Shown in pieces: positions 1-12,865 of a DNA stretch of 64,000 nucleotides. The stretch is from NCBI RefSeq assembly GCF_000005505.3, contig NC_016131.3:14095501-14159500 (forward strand). Direction: 5' to 3'. Numbering within the stretch: position 1 is the stretch's first letter; every line of letters begins with the position of its first letter. The DNA is from Brachypodium distachyon (taxonomy: Eukaryota > Streptophyta > Magnoliopsida > Poales > Poaceae). The notes under the pieces are model-generated. The model made no database searches and was not told where the DNA came from. It worked only from the letters and a program-made list of their open reading frames with translations. A program made the translations under genes and the position numbers.

Positions 1-1326
1 GTGTGCTAACGCCGTGCCGGTTCGCAAGGGAGCCTTGGGCCGTTGGTTCATTCCCATCGACTCCTTCGCCGGTGGCAACAATGGCCATAGACCATTGGAT
101 GGGTGTTGCACCATCGACAACCCTCGCGAGCTGAGAATAGTTAGCACCAGCTAGGTGTGGTCTTCTCTTTTGGTTCTATGGTTGACATGAAAACATCCAT
201 GTTGATGTGGAGACTATTTGTCAGCCAGGAATTGGATCTGCCATCCGTGCCCGAGACTATTAAAGATGGACGGTTTGTTTCTGAAACAGCAACTAGTCTT
301 CGGGCGCAGCGTCTGTCACGATATGTGCACCCTACTCATCCGTCGGATGGATCAAGTAGACGCTTTCTTCAGCAAGGATGCGAACGGCATGCGTTGGAGG
401 AAGTTTTTGGAACCAGACTTCTCGGTAAGGTAAGTAATTGTCCTTCGTGTGAGTTGTCGCTTCTGTGATGGTAGTTTTCTAGGTTTCAACATCCGTCGGC
501 TGTGCACGCGCAGCTTTCCGCCCTCATGAGAGGAGATCCTGCCGGTCTGAAATCAACGCTAAGCCAGTTCCTCGTTGACGGCAGGTTCTTCAACGTCATG
601 TCGTGCCGCATGGTGAGGGTAGTCGCGTCCCTGCCAACCATTTAAAAAATGAATTAGAGCTGTTTTTTTTTTCATTCTACAGTTCGCGATACCTGCTCAG
701 CTGGAGGAGGGCTAGTGTGCGTACATTTTAGATATGAAGTTGAAAAGATCCATGTCATTGACCCTTCGGCTGGACCACAAGGATTTCAGAATGATCGGGT
801 GAAGTATCACGACCACGTCTGCGACGTGTTGCTGAATCCCTTCTTCCGTTGCGTGACCAGGCTGTTCGAGAATTGGTCTTGCGACACTGCGGACTGGCAG
901 GTTCGATTCCCCTTGCTAATGACGGAGAAGTTCACAAGGTAAAGCTCCCCCCACATTGCTTCTTACATGATTGTCATACGGAAAGCTGGAAAACTAACAC
1001 CCCACTTCGTTTCACCGAATTTTGACATTCAAATGTAGGGAGCAATCAGCGCTATGCATGACTTTCCTACTCAAGAACTACGACGGCTCGAGGTTGTTGA
1101 GCCCCCTCACAGAGGTAAACATTTGGATTTATTTGCTTACACAGATTATCCGTGACATCAGCATGTACAGTGCCGCGTAACGGTCCGTTCCTCCTATATG
1201 TTTCAGGCAGCTTACGCTAATCACCGGCAGTGCAGCCTATATGATGTTATGAGGCTAGAGGGCAACATATCGCAGATGCCCTCCGACGTGCTGGAGGCCA
1301 TAAAGACTAATTTTCACGTCCTCTGA
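1..1326 (+). pseudogene. Ulp1-like (C48 family) gene fragment, plus-strand copy
   Basis: I see coding-like segments separated by plausible introns: about 215-430, 484-614, 717-941, 1039-1115 and 1207-1326. The 717-941 piece reads VHFRYEVEKIHVIDP, which fits the core strand and Asp-Pro of the Ulp1/SENP C-terminal protease fold. The following pieces carry an S-A...NYDGS motif and end at a stop near 1326. Frames do not join cleanly; a TAG lies in one frame at 715. The position where a catalytic His-Trp is expected does not read His-Trp. The family is common in grass genomes as transposon-captured Ulp1 genes. The copy resembles the minus-strand gene at 2735-8088, and the two face each other. It begins before base 1 or is truncated there. 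It may be a decayed gene or part of a larger mobile element. Confidence 0.42.
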
Positions 1327-1918
1327 TCAGCGGGTCATGGCGTACGTTGTGCAACGATTCATTTGCGCTATTCGTGCGGATGTGATCTTATATTACTCTG
1401 CCTTCTATCCTGTAGTGAATCAAATGTTTAATGCACCTTTGTTGCAGAACCTTACAACACCAATTTGTGACCTACGGGGTGAGCGTTCGTGTTGATTACT
1501 TGCGGTTGTTTACGTACTGGCGCTTACTTAAACATTATGTGCGCGGGGTTTTGCGGACTGCATACACAAAGATGAACAGAACGGTAGAAATGGACGGCCT
1601 ACAAGCAGGGTCGGGTGATTGATCTAAATTCAATACTACTGGCCCCCATGCTTTGTTCCATGTCCTGCTTGGGATATCATCGCACAACGGTGCGCGACGC
1701 ACGTAAAGGTCCTTCCCTGTCATAGACAACGGGCCCATTCTGGTGGCATTAAATGGGGGTAGGTTCGCAAGGTGCCTTTAAGTAGCATGGCTGATACGGC
1801 TGCGAAATCTGTGGTAGGAAAACGAAATCCCAGAACTGGAGGACACGAAGGCTAGATAGGATTGTGTCGTGAAGAAACGTGGTTGGCTATGAGCTCGGGG
1901 GGCCGCTGACTACGCTGG
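1327..1918. other. gene-poor stretch after the Ulp1-like fragment
   Basis: Only short open frames without recognisable similarity are present. It may be 3' untranslated sequence of the upstream fragment or repeat-internal sequence. I see no terminal repeat or RNA gene. Confidence 0.3.
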
Positions 1919-2281
1919 TTGCTCTTCGGCGAGGAAACCTCGGGCAGTATCCATGGCCGTCGCCCCAGCCACGGGGTCCGAGATAGATCAAGGGGGGTTT
2001 CTGTGTCTAGGCGGGCTCATCGTGGGGCCCCCTTCGGTGTGCGTTGGCAGACCGGCCTTGCTGATGCCGGCGTCTCTGAGGACGCAAGGGAAGCAGCTGA
2101 TCTGAGGGAGGCGACTCGAGCATCCAACAAGAGTAAGAAGCAAGAGGATAGGAAGAGGAAGGCGAAGAAGGCTGAAGAGAGGACGGATAAAGCAGCGGAG
2201 CAGGCGATGTGGGCTGAAATAGCAGCGGAAGCTGAGCTGGAAGGAAGGGTTGTCGTAATATCGTCTGACGACGAAGAGTAG
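1919..2281 (+). CDS. small Lys/Glu-rich hypothetical ORF, 120 aa
   Basis: This open frame starts at ATG 1919 only if the codon TTG/ATG context is accepted, and its first half is Arg-rich and undistinguished. Residues about 65-105 are highly charged (Lys, Arg, Glu, Ala) and would form a coiled coil. The protein ends in a VVVISSDDEE tail, a type of acidic tail seen in repeat-associated nuclear proteins of grasses. It lies between the two Ulp1-like remnants and could be the last exon of a repeat-encoded protein. I do not recognise a family. Confidence 0.25.
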   Translation: MLFGEETSGSIHGRRPSHGVRDRSRGVSVSRRAHRGAPFGVRWQTGLADAGVSEDAREAADLREATRASNKSKKQEDRKRKAKKAEERTDKAAEQAMWAEIAAEAELEGRVVVISSDDEE

Positions 2282-2734
2282 ACCAGGGTTACCAGCAGAA
2301 TGCATTTGCCGTGCGAAATCGTGTATTGTTGGCTGCTATCTTGTCAGCTACTGAGATAATATCGTACCTGGTACTAATGATTGGAGAAACGTGCGGACAC
2401 CATCTGGACTAAACACATTATACTATGGTTGTTTCGCATAATTATACAAACAGGTACAGAAGCATAGCAGTTTATCCCATGTCATCGTTATGATGACAGG
2501 ATTTAGGGACATCATATTGAGATAGTCTTCTAATTAAAACTAGGGATAGTTGCTGGGGGCTGGGTTGTTGATGCGGTGGGATCTGGCCTGGACTTCAAGT
2601 TCCGTTGTTGCTCCAGAAAGTTGGGATGGCCGCAGCGTTACCGGCCATGCCAACGACCCCATACAGTATCTCGTGCTTCAACCTACGGCACTCCTCCTGG
2701 ATTTTAGAACACAAAATGTGATCACCGTTAGTAA

Positions 2735-5700
2735 TTATGGGCGACCATCAGAATCAGTACTGAACTGAAGAAGCCGGTAATTACTTACTGGGTCGATATT
2801 GGCTAGGAGAGTGTCCCCGTCGAAGTACCGGGCATAGTGGTAGATGAAGGTGGCAGATTCTTCCCTGTGGGGTGCCAAAACATTAGTGCCATGCGTGGAG
2901 GGCACATTAAGTGTGTGTGGTCCCAATTACTAATTCTGTCGGGATTACTCACACGGTGCATGGATATGATAATTTGTAGTTGTACTTGGTGTCCCACTCC
3001 TTCTCTTTAATCTTCCATCCACCGCCAATAAGGGCGCCTATAGGCGTGAATCCCTTCTTGATGAGCCGGATGTTCTTCGCATGCTTTGCCATGTACTCGT
3101 CTTCCCTTTTCCATGTTAATACTGGGTCGACGACAGTGATCTGGCGGTAGATCTTGTCAAGCACATAAAGGGACCAACTCCCTTCTGCTGGATACGGCAG
3201 CATTATCTGCTCGAACACAGGGATAAGTACTTTCAGCGGTGCTATCTGGGGTTGATTATCGATCTCCATAGATTGAGCGTCGAAGATGAAACAACATGAA
3301 TCCATGAGGCGTACCATTCTTGCAAGGTGGGTGGGTATGTCAAATATCCCATGGCGCAGAATCTGCAGAATGTTCTGATTTTCACGCTTACGCTCGGGAT
3401 AAACCCACTGCAGCTGTTTTGGGAAAAAACAATGTATTGGGCGTCAGTACGGACAAAGTTGAAGTTCATTACGATGCTTATTTTGGTAGAGATGCATAGT
3501 TAGTCAAAATTCTTACCATCACTTCGGTGGAAGCAAAAATCCTCCATCTGCCTGCAGGTAAGCCAATGTGCATGGCTGCTTCTTTCTCGTTGAAAGATGA
3601 ACTATTGCGTCCATACAATCGAAGCTGAGGTCCCATTCGTAGCATAATGCTTCCTTCACTTGCTGACCAGTTAGGTTCACTGGCGGCAACCCGACGTGGC
3701 TAACCCATATGCTGGGATTACGACGGATAAAATGCAGTAAGTATCCATATGAATATAATCCATTCCTATAACATAGCTTCAACTAACCGTTGTGTTTCCT
3801 CCCCAAAGCATGTGTACACATTGTCGTGGAAGTTCCGCGCAACCTCTCGATCGGGCAGTTCGTGGTGCAGAGCCCGTATGAACGGTGAGGGGGCAACGTT
3901 CAGGAAATTGCCATTACCTCGTGTGGTATGCAATGGGGCTGTCCGTGTACGGAGACGCAATAAAAAAAAATCAACATTCGTATTAGTTATTGAAACCAAG
4001 AGACTGAGGTGTGGGTAATGCCAGGTAAGGGAGCAGCTCTATTTACCGTTCAAGGTCTGCATGCCAGTGGGTGATGGCGCCTTACTGCTTTGTTCGGCGT
4101 CTACCTCGGGTAACGTGCCGGCGTTGATGAAAGTTCTAACCGAAACTGCAAGAATAACATATAAAACTGTTAGGCCAATAGACCGAAACATGATGGAAAG
4201 ACCAGTTAGCGATTCTACTCAATTACGTGTTGATTTCTCATTGGGGATGGGGCCATCCTGGGTACAGAGCCGAAATCCTTGTATTCTCTGGAGTCCGGTC
4301 GAACAAAGGCTGATGCGCCGCAAAATCTGGGCTTCCCATCCGTCTGGGGGATGCTGCAAAAACAAAAGCTGTCAGAAGATTCTTTTTTGAAAATTTTAGT
4401 TGGTATTGGATTGATGATGGGGCCAACCGTTGTATTCCGGGATGATGCCAAAATCGACGTACTCCATGATGGGCTGGCTCTCGTTCAGGTTGAACGGTGA
4501 GCGGTATAGGTCGCATAAGCAGAAGCTTCCAATTTGGGTTCCATTTGTTTCGTTCAAATCCCAATCTGGGTTGATAGGAAAAGTAATTTAACTCTCCACA
4601 TGAAGAACATAGGGGTACAAAGAAAAAGGGGCGTTGAATGATGAATGAGTTTGCGTACCATTCAGTACGTGCGACCCACCCTGCGCGTTGGGCGGATTGC
4701 TCCCTTCGACGCAAATAGCCTTCCCTTTTCGTTTTGGGTCCAGTTCATTCATGGTCATCTGCGCGCTATGGGGGTGCCCTGAGAAATTTCCTATAGGAAG
4801 TCCATCCAGCTCGTGAGTTGTATTTGCGACGACATGTTAATCGTAACGCTAAGTATAACAGGTTAGTTAACGTGGGAGGAGAGCGAGGCTGTGCAGCAAA
4901 CTTGTGAAGGTTGTATCATACATCTCGGATGCTAGAACGCTCTTCCCCTTTCCTGCTTGGTCCAGGCTAGGTTCTCTTAAGTTTATCCCTGCATAACACA
5001 AAAAAAACGCGGTGATTCAATCGATAGTTCTGTTGGTGATGGCTCATTGATACGTCGATAAAAAAAGAAAAGAAAATGATGTGTACACGCTCCCTCCATA
5101 CCAATGGCTGCTGCGCTCCCAGGGATGGTCTCTAAATCTTCTGACGAATATACACCCTCGCTCCACTGAATTTCTGTGCGTGCATTGAGGGCAATGTATT
5201 ACAAACGCACCGTCCTGACGTTACATCTCTTTCTTGTAATTAACACAAAGCGTAGCGTATAGGAATTTTGAAGAGTGCAATACCGTGGGGACCGCTAGCA
5301 TCCTCTTCGTACAGAGACACGTCTTCTGACGATATACCTGCGAGCTTGGCAGAATTTTTTAGGAAGAAGGCCATGGTCTGGTACACAGAAGAGATGTGTG
5401 AGTTGTTCATTTCCGTTAGGAGGTCAGTGATAAGCGTTTCCTGGTCTTTCCCAGGGGCAGTCAGGGCGGAAAAAAACTTACGCTGTTCGACAGATTGCGC
5501 TAGCAGTGTCCGTTGCTGTGCTACCAGAATGGCTTGCGTAGCCAGATCCACCAACCGCGGGGGGAAAACATTGGCGGCAAAAAAAAATAGCATACGCCGA
5601 TTAGTCTACTACAGTAAAGGCATTCGGTTTGTAAAAAAAGGCAACAAAGCCGATGAGTAATGAACATATTTGTTTTGCAAGGTAAAATGATGATTGCTAG

Positions 5701-8088
5701 TACATGACATAAAACCTCGTTGGTACGAGCACCAAGCCACAGGAAACGTTGTTTAGCATCCCATTTATTTACCTTGCGGAAAAAACTCTCGTCGAAAAGG
5801 CATTTAGGGGGATGGGGGTTCTGCTGCTGGCCTCGCTGATCGTTGCTGGTGTAGGGTTGCCGGGTGCTGGCCCACCGTCCCCGCAAACTTCTAGTTTGTC
5901 TTGGCTCTCGGAGGGGTCGGAGTCATCGTCCACGATCTCGTCGTACTTTCGCAAAGGAAACCGAACAAAAAAATAAATTTACGGGCTGTTGCCAAAACGT
6001 ATTTTGCAAGTGTGAAAAAATACTAAGGCTTATTCGGAACAAATAGAATAATAAGCGCATGTATCCTATAAGATCACGATGTGCTGCGACATGTTTTGCA
6101 CAAAAAAGAAGCGATCCCAGGTCAAATTTATTTAAACGAATTCCACTGCTATTTAAGTCTCGAGTTTCGATAAGATTGTGCTGTGCTAAACTCAAGTTCT
6201 GGGTCCACACAGAAGGGAATTTACCTGGCCAACTTCTATGTTGTGGGGGAGGTAAGCTCGGAGCAAATCTTTTAGGTTGCCTTCTATGTAATCTGCTATA
6301 CGTGGCTGCTGCTGTTGAAGAGATCCAGGAAGACCGAACCGGCGATGCTCGACAAGCGCAATCTGCGAGAACAAAAAAGATGCAAAAATGTTTACTACCA
6401 TGCAACCATGGTTGGGAAAAAACAGATCAGATCAGCGTGTGGTGTTGTGTACGCGGAGGCCAATGAAAATGGATCACCTGCAGCACGATGAGGCAGCTCT
6501 CGAGCTCGATGCTAGTAGGGTTCGATGGCATCGCACATTTCACCTTGTTGACCGCGGCCTTGATGCCATCGTATACATACTTCGCGTGGTTGAACTTGTT
6601 GATCCTGCTGGGGTTAAATACTACTTGCAATGCCTCGTCTGATATTGCTGGCTGTGTTTTCTTCGGTCCAAGACAGGTGACGTACGCAAGAAGGGTGTGC
6701 GCAGTCACAACCCTGACAAATGAAGCGCCGGCTAGCTGGTTCTGGTTGGCTTGCTTAAGCATCGGCATAAGGCGGCGCACTGTCACACTCCTCGTGATCC
6801 CGTACTGGTTGCCGAGAAGGAAGTTCGTCCGTGCTCGCAGAGCAGTGCGGTTGTTGCTTGGTCCCAAGGCAACCGTGTCTCCGTCGTTGTTGACGCCGAG
6901 AATGTGACCGATCAACGGAACAGTAAGCGCCAATCGGCCATTGCTTCCCAGGACGATCTCCATTGTATCGGTGTCTATGGAGTGGAGAAGGAAGCACTGC
7001 AACACAAATGTCTTGTAGAGACATTTTCGTTGATACAATATACTCTTTGTCTCTATTCAGAGACAATTTTGAGGCAAAGTTTCATGTAGAGGCAATCTAA
7101 GAGCCGCTATGAAAAATGTCTTAAATATAGAGGCACTAATTGAGACATTATGGTGTAGAGACATTTTTTGAGGCATTTAATATATTGTCACAAAAATCTG
7201 TAGAGACATGGTTTTGAGATACTTGATGAAATGACCTTATGGTATGGTTAGAGACATTATTTGAGACACGTTTTATGTTGTGTAGAGACATTTTTAGCAA
7301 GTTTGAGACATGTAGTAGACTACTCATAACAATTTCATTAGGACTATAAGAACAAATTGGTATTAGATTGAGATGGTTAGGTGAATGTGGACTTTTCCTT
7401 AAGGTCTTGAGTTTGAGGATTGGTCTCAACATGATTTTTTCAATGTATATTTTCTAGCACATGGGTATAGAGACACAATGTAATGTCTTTACAAAATGTC
7501 GCATTGAATGTAGAGACAATATTGTGTTTTTATGAAATGTCTAAAAATTATAAAGACACAATTCAATGTCTTTACGAAATGTCGTATTTAACGTAGAAAT
7601 AGTATAATGTCTTTATGAAATGTCTAAAACAATAAAGACGTTTTATTAGTGTCTCATCACACATAGCAACATTGTCCGTAATGGCAGTATTGTGACACTG
7701 TACCAAGTGTATCTAAAGTTATGTAGAGACAATTATAGTGTCTCTACGAACAAAAAATATTGTCTTTATGAACTATTTCTCTTGCAGTGAATAGCGTGGA
7801 CTTCCGGTCTAGCTGGCCCAGGTGTCTCTGTGAGAATAGACCATGAAGTCCGTTTGCCTCTCCGACAGCCCACTTGAACTCCGCAGTCCATCCGGCCACG
7901 GCCGTCTCTAGGGGACGGAGTGAGAAGGAGGACGCCCGAGAGAGGCGCCGGTGTTTCTTAGGACCGCGCTTGCGTGCGACAAGCAAGCGCGTAGGCGTGG
8001 GGCTCCCCTTCGCGATCTTCTTGAGCCATGCTCCACGTGCGGGCTTCCGGCCTTTTTTCTTGACGGTAGGCGAAGCTGCCTTTTTCAT
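2735..8088 (-). pseudogene. Ulp1-like (C48 family) repeat gene, minus-strand copy, interrupted
   Basis: From the N terminus (8088) it opens with a Lys/Arg-rich segment, then GLFSQRHLGQLDRKSTLF. After an inserted element this continues at 6994 with the motif IVLGSNGRLALTVPLIGHIL, as in plant-mobile-domain/Ulp1 proteins of grass transposons. Further exons I can place are about 6478-6994, 6225-6362, 5773-5945 (acidic) and 5257-5580. The protease-like part lies at 3519-3782 (WVSHVGLPPVNLTGQQ), 2949-3317 (SWSLYVLDKIYRQITVVDP) and about 2790-2860 (EESATFIYHYARYFDGD). The Trp and Asp-Pro of the fold are visible, but Ser replaces the usual His before Trp and I see no catalytic Cys. Exon joins between 3.8 and 5.2 kb are unclear. 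It is probably a transposon-captured gene rather than a cellular SUMO protease. Confidence 0.5.
6995..7789. mobile_element. non-autonomous CACTA-like element, 795 bp
   Basis: The ends are CACTGCAA at 6995 and its inverted complement TTGCAGTG at 7782-7789, the terminal signature of plant CACTA transposons. The interior is full of repeated AGAGACA/TGTCTCT and ATGTCTTTA units near both ends, as expected for subterminal transposase-binding repeats. It has no coding capacity. The flanking trinucleotides are AAG and AAT, so the expected 3 bp duplication has one mismatch. Removing the element and one duplication rejoins the Ulp1-like reading frame exactly, which supports insertion into an exon. Confidence 0.62.
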
Positions 8089-8858
8089 GGCTTAGCCCGA
8101 GCTCACCGCGCAGTCAGCTTTGTACCTGTTTTCGGACAGCTGCCACCAGACAATGAAACCTCATCAGTCCAACGGATTCCGCGGGCTAGACGGATGCGGG
8201 TTTCTAGACGGAATGAATTACACAATTTTTAAAAAAATGATTTGTTCATATCACTTCTGTTTCGTTGCATATTGCCGGGATGTGAAGAAAGGATGGGATT
8301 GCAGACACAAGTCGCCTACAGTTTTTTATAAAAAGACATCGCTACGGCTAACGGACGATCGGACGAACCGCTGGGAAAGGATTTGCCCCAGTAGGGTATA
8401 GGGGGGGAAACAAACATCCATGATGTGCACCATAAGAAACGCCATAACTGGTACAGGAAGAAACAAACCTGGTTGAATAAGGTGCCGGTGCGACGACTAA
8501 GCTCAAAAAGGAATTCGGTTGGTGGGATGGCGATGTATGTCTTCGTCGTACTGCTCAAAAGTGGAAATGGTGGACTGGATGGAGCAAGGTGGACGATGGG
8601 GGAGATGTACAGTGCAAAGGGCCTGCGGGGGAGGATGCCGGAAGTAGCTCGATTTGCCCAGCCCATAAGCTACGTCCGATTTGTCTCTTCTAGCTGCCGG
8701 GGGGTGCGGGTCCCGGCAGAGCTGAAAGTGCCGCGGTGTCTTGACTTTAATTCTGGTAATCTTGAACAGCTGCTTAATCGAGTAATCATAATCATGTTGC
8801 TCCTGTTGCGTGTGACGCTCTGGGTTTGACCGACGACAACAGATGTACACATAGATCG

Positions 8859-8880
8859 CCCCCCCCCCCCCCCCACCCCC
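8859..8880. repeat. poly-C tract
   Basis: A run of 16 C is followed by A and five further C, in intergenic sequence. Such tracts are length-unstable and prone to sequencing error. Confidence 0.9.
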
Positions 8881-9947
8881 ACAATTCCTGCTGTCTCCCA
8901 GCGCCCTAGCCCCTCCTGCATGCATGCGATACATACAGCTAGATGTCCGGGGAAAATCTTTACGAAGCTAGTACGTTTGTAAAACCCCCAGAAACCACAA
9001 GGAATATAAAAAATTATAGGGTAAGATGGGTGGACCCTTAAAAAACACGTGGAGGCGACGCCAGGCCCACCCATGGTTCGGTGGTGCGATAGCGAGTGCA
9101 TTAGTGTAAGCTCGGTTTAATGGCAGCTGGTGAACTACGCCATCATGTATTCCATGCGGTACTGTTAGTACTGCGCGGTGGCCACGTCGCTGCCTCGGAT
9201 TTTCCACGATCGCGCCATTGCTTCGTTTGTGAGGTGTAATGGGCAACCAGGTGGCGCAGTGAAGTGAGATGGTCCAAGTGCTGGTGGTACGACCTGCCCC
9301 TTAGAGCATGTGAGTAAACGGTCGGTGATGGACAAGACAAGACACGGGCGCAATTAAGCCAGGGTTCGGCAGGGAGGGAAAAGATAGGAGTAATGGGAGG
9401 ACGCTCTCCGGCCGCCCGGCGTAATGTCGTGAGGTCAAATCAGTTGTCCTGGGCTGCGACGTGCTCGAGTGCATCGTATTGTGGAGTTTTGAGCTAGGCG
9501 TAAGTGCATGATAAATTTCCGTAGAATAAATGACATGCATCCTTCTGAGGAGTTACAACCCATTTATTTTTCGTACTCTCTGTAACCGCATAAACATGGT
9601 GCCTCCGCATGGTACGGCGCTAGCTCCGGGTTCGTTTTTGGATGGTGAATAACTGAAATCAATTTCGGTGTTTTTCCCTCCGGCGGGAAAACCCATCGAT
9701 TGTTGTCCGCAATACTCACGTGTTTGTTACGAACGTAAGAATGGTTCCATACTATCGACAGCGGAAGAAACCGTTTTCGCAATAAACAAAAGATTTCGTC
9801 TCACGTCCCGCCTTCAACACATGGACGACGAAAAATATATATCCTACGATCTTTAAAGGGAGATGTATCTCTGATCACTGACGCTGGTAGGGGGCAAACA
9901 TTTTCAGTTTGCCTAACAAACACAACCACAGACCGTCCCACCCACCG

Positions 9948-9972
9948 CCCCCCCCCCCCCCCCCCCCCCCCC
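9948..9972. repeat. poly-C tract, 25 bases
   Basis: An uninterrupted C homopolymer at the end of a C-rich segment. Its true length is uncertain because long homopolymers are poorly read. Confidence 0.9.
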
Positions 9973-10427
9973 TCAGCACAATGAACTGTTCTGGCCCATG
10001 TGGTTACCTTGCAGAAACTGGTGTTGGGCCCGATGCGCGGCCCATCTCGGCCAAGCGGTACGTATCATAGATGTTGTTTTCGTTCCACGAGTACCGTGTG
10101 GGAAAAAAAAATCCTCCATCCCTCCGGGAGGTGGAACATCAGAGTCTAGGACACCCCATTGAACAGGAAATGGGATGGGTGGACCGGGTAATCCCACCCA
10201 AAGACCTCCTGTACTGATAGGAAGATCCGGTGAATCTCTGGTTGGTCCATATTGTGCCTAGATCTCACTGTGGTCCAGAACCACCCCATCCACAGAAGTC
10301 TGGGCCTTCCTATCACGCACCAATCGGTCAAAGTTCTTCTTACTAATGTCTGGGCCAGGTCATAGTAGGAAAATACTCTCTCCCTGGACGAACAGCTAAA
10401 CTTGTGTGGCGACGCGGGCCAAGACTC

Positions 10428-10625
10428 ACGTTGCATGGTGGTCCAAAGAAAATAGGGGTGTGGGCGGGGGGTCTCGGTCCATTAAACCTTGGCAGCCTAA
10501 ATACGGGGGAACCATTGGTGGAACATGATGGTCCGGGTCCATTAAACGTTGCATGGTGGAACAAGATGGTTCGGGAGGGTGTCCCTTCATGGGCCATTGG
10601 TGGAACATGATGGTCCGGGTGCGCG
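10428..10625. repeat. short irregular tandem repeat
   Basis: The block ATTGGTGGAACATGATGGTC appears at about 10513 and again 86 bases later. TCCATTAAAC plus CTTG or GTTG appears at about 10479 and 10539. ACGTTGCATGGTGG appears at about 10429 and 10545. The units are shuffled rather than in strict tandem order. No coding function is apparent. Confidence 0.6.
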
Positions 10626-11297
10626 GGGGGCTGGGCCAAGGTAGCCGTTGCGTTCGAATACGGTAACAATACGAAGTGGGCCGGATGGAATACAAAGGCG
10701 TGGGACCAGTGTGTGCTTCATCTTGATGCATGCGGGACGGCGAGATGCAGAGCTACTGAGTGCCCGACCGCTGAAGCGAATTTTCGAGCATCTTCTTGCT
10801 ACTCCCTTGTTTGCTAATTGACGTTTTTGGTTTCCAGTCAACAATGAACTGCTGTCATCCTGACAGCACTTACTTGAAAATCTAGAAATAAGATTACTTG
10901 CATGCTGAGGTGACTGCCAACCAATTACGATTGGAAGTGTCCAGCCCTGTCTTATGGGGGCGGCGCTGCTTTGAGATTCGAATAATCAAATCACATGGCC
11001 GCGCTGCGTAGTCCTCCATTTCAAAAAATAAAATGGCATAGCAGACTTGGTCAAAGACCGTTTACAGAAGATGCATAAGGTTTGTAGCCAACGGAGATCA
11101 GTTCATACAACCTGAATTAATTGCATTGCCTACCAAAACCTCCCTCTGACAAAACATATTAGCTAGATGTACGAGGTTCAGCTATCTGAATAAGATAACC
11201 TTTTCGCTGACGTGACCCGTTGAATACTACTTCTCAGGCGCTGCTTGCAGCTTTTCGCTTTCTAGACACTTCCACTAGTTCAGCTTGATACACTTTC
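10626..11297. other. stretch downstream of the NOP-like gene
   Basis: No gene is recognised. The part next to 11298 is probably the 3' untranslated and flanking sequence of the minus-strand NOP56/58-like gene. Confidence 0.3.
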
Positions 11298-12865
11298 TTA
11301 GATCTCTTCACCAAGCGATCCAATTTTTTTTCTTTTCCAAAACCTAAGTTTATGGGCAGACTCCACTTGACTGTTGGTTCCCATGCAAGCTACCTTGTCT
11401 ATCTTGTCATCATATTTATCTGCATCACTCAGCAACTTTGATATCACGTCTTCTGGAAACATCTGAAAGAGACAAGATAGGCCATCACACGGGTGCCAGT
11501 GATACATGAAATGCACTGCCGAGCAAATGAGAATCATTTACAGAAAAAGTACCTTCTCAGAGTCACCAACTTCTCTTGTTGATATGATCTTAAATGCTGT
11601 TGCAAGTTTCAGAACGTCCCAACTCTCATAGTCAATCCCAGACACCTCCTTAAGGAAGTGACTAACGGGGCACAAGTCTTCATACTCTTCCTGCTCAACA
11701 TCATCACATCTAAACAAGAAGCGCGCTGTCGCAACAATCTCCTCATCGATCTGGATACAACGAGCATTGCATCATCACAGAAAGATAAAATACAAAGGCA
11801 AATTTGCATGAAAAGATTTGTTGGTCCATGAAAAATGAAGGATCTTAGTGAGTACACAAGCTATAGCAAAATTAAACACTAAATGACAGGGATCTGTAAA
11901 GAAGCATGGCAATTGGTGAACTAACCATCTCTGGTTCGACAATAAAGCCATAACGAAGCAGTAATATTTGTAGTCCTTGACTCATAGGGAGGCGGTCCTC
12001 CATGGACAGCTTTGTTTTTTCTTGGATCACCAATTTGTGCATGAGATGCTTGATGCCCCACATTACCTCCATTACAAGTTCATTATGCAGGCAGTTTATT
12101 CCCTGAAAAAGTCACAGAAAGATGGCGCTCAAACTTGTTCATGCATTTAAGCAAACAAGGAGCATACTTACCAAGCTTTTTTCAATGATTGATTTATATT
12201 CTGGCTTCCCAACAAGCAATTTCTTCTTAGGGCGGTGATGATTCATGATCACCAGTAATGGCACTTGACTTGTCATCAAAGGTTTGAAATTCATTCAGCC
12301 AAACAACCTGATAAAAAAAATATGTTCAGGAGCAAAGAGAAGCAATTAATCAAATATCTTGCACTCAATCTGGGGACCCTATTCCTAACTCGATATTTAT
12401 GTCTGAATTGTAATGATATATACATTGTTTAAGGCCTCATTTATCGAACACATGCAATGTAATTAAGCAATAGTATCATGTTTCCTGCGTATTTCAAAAA
12501 CTGAACGTGGTAAGTTTCTTCAGTAGTAGCACCGCATCAGGGTTCAATATAATCACCCCTAGGTACCAGTTAGCCAGATACTAGATAGAAATTGACACAA
12601 TAGATATACACCCAGAATCGATCGTGCATCAATTACTTAGAAATCTCCTAGCACTCACTCCAACCATTTAGCAAAACTAGCTTAATTTTGTGCATAATGG
12701 CATCATGCTACATGCTTTACCAACATAAGTTTTGATCATGTTAATAATAGTAAACAACTAATGAACAGCTCGCAAGATTGTGTTAATATTCCTCCCTCAA
12801 TGCAAAATGAACTTGGTAGTTTGGCAACAAGCAACCGAGGGAATATAAGAATGATACGAGAAAAG

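Larger units (their letters stand above)
8089..10427. other. gene-poor, low-complexity region
   Basis: I recognise no gene. Open frames are short and overlap on both strands without exon-like borders. The stretch includes C-homopolymer tracts and scattered short similarities to intergenic grass repeats. Confidence 0.4.

Noticed and set aside
7040..7780. Regular AGAGACA repeats considered as a CRISPR-like or satellite array
   Set aside because: Spacing is irregular, both orientations occur, and CACTGCAA/TTGCAGTG ends enclose them; they are subterminal repeats of a CACTA-like element.
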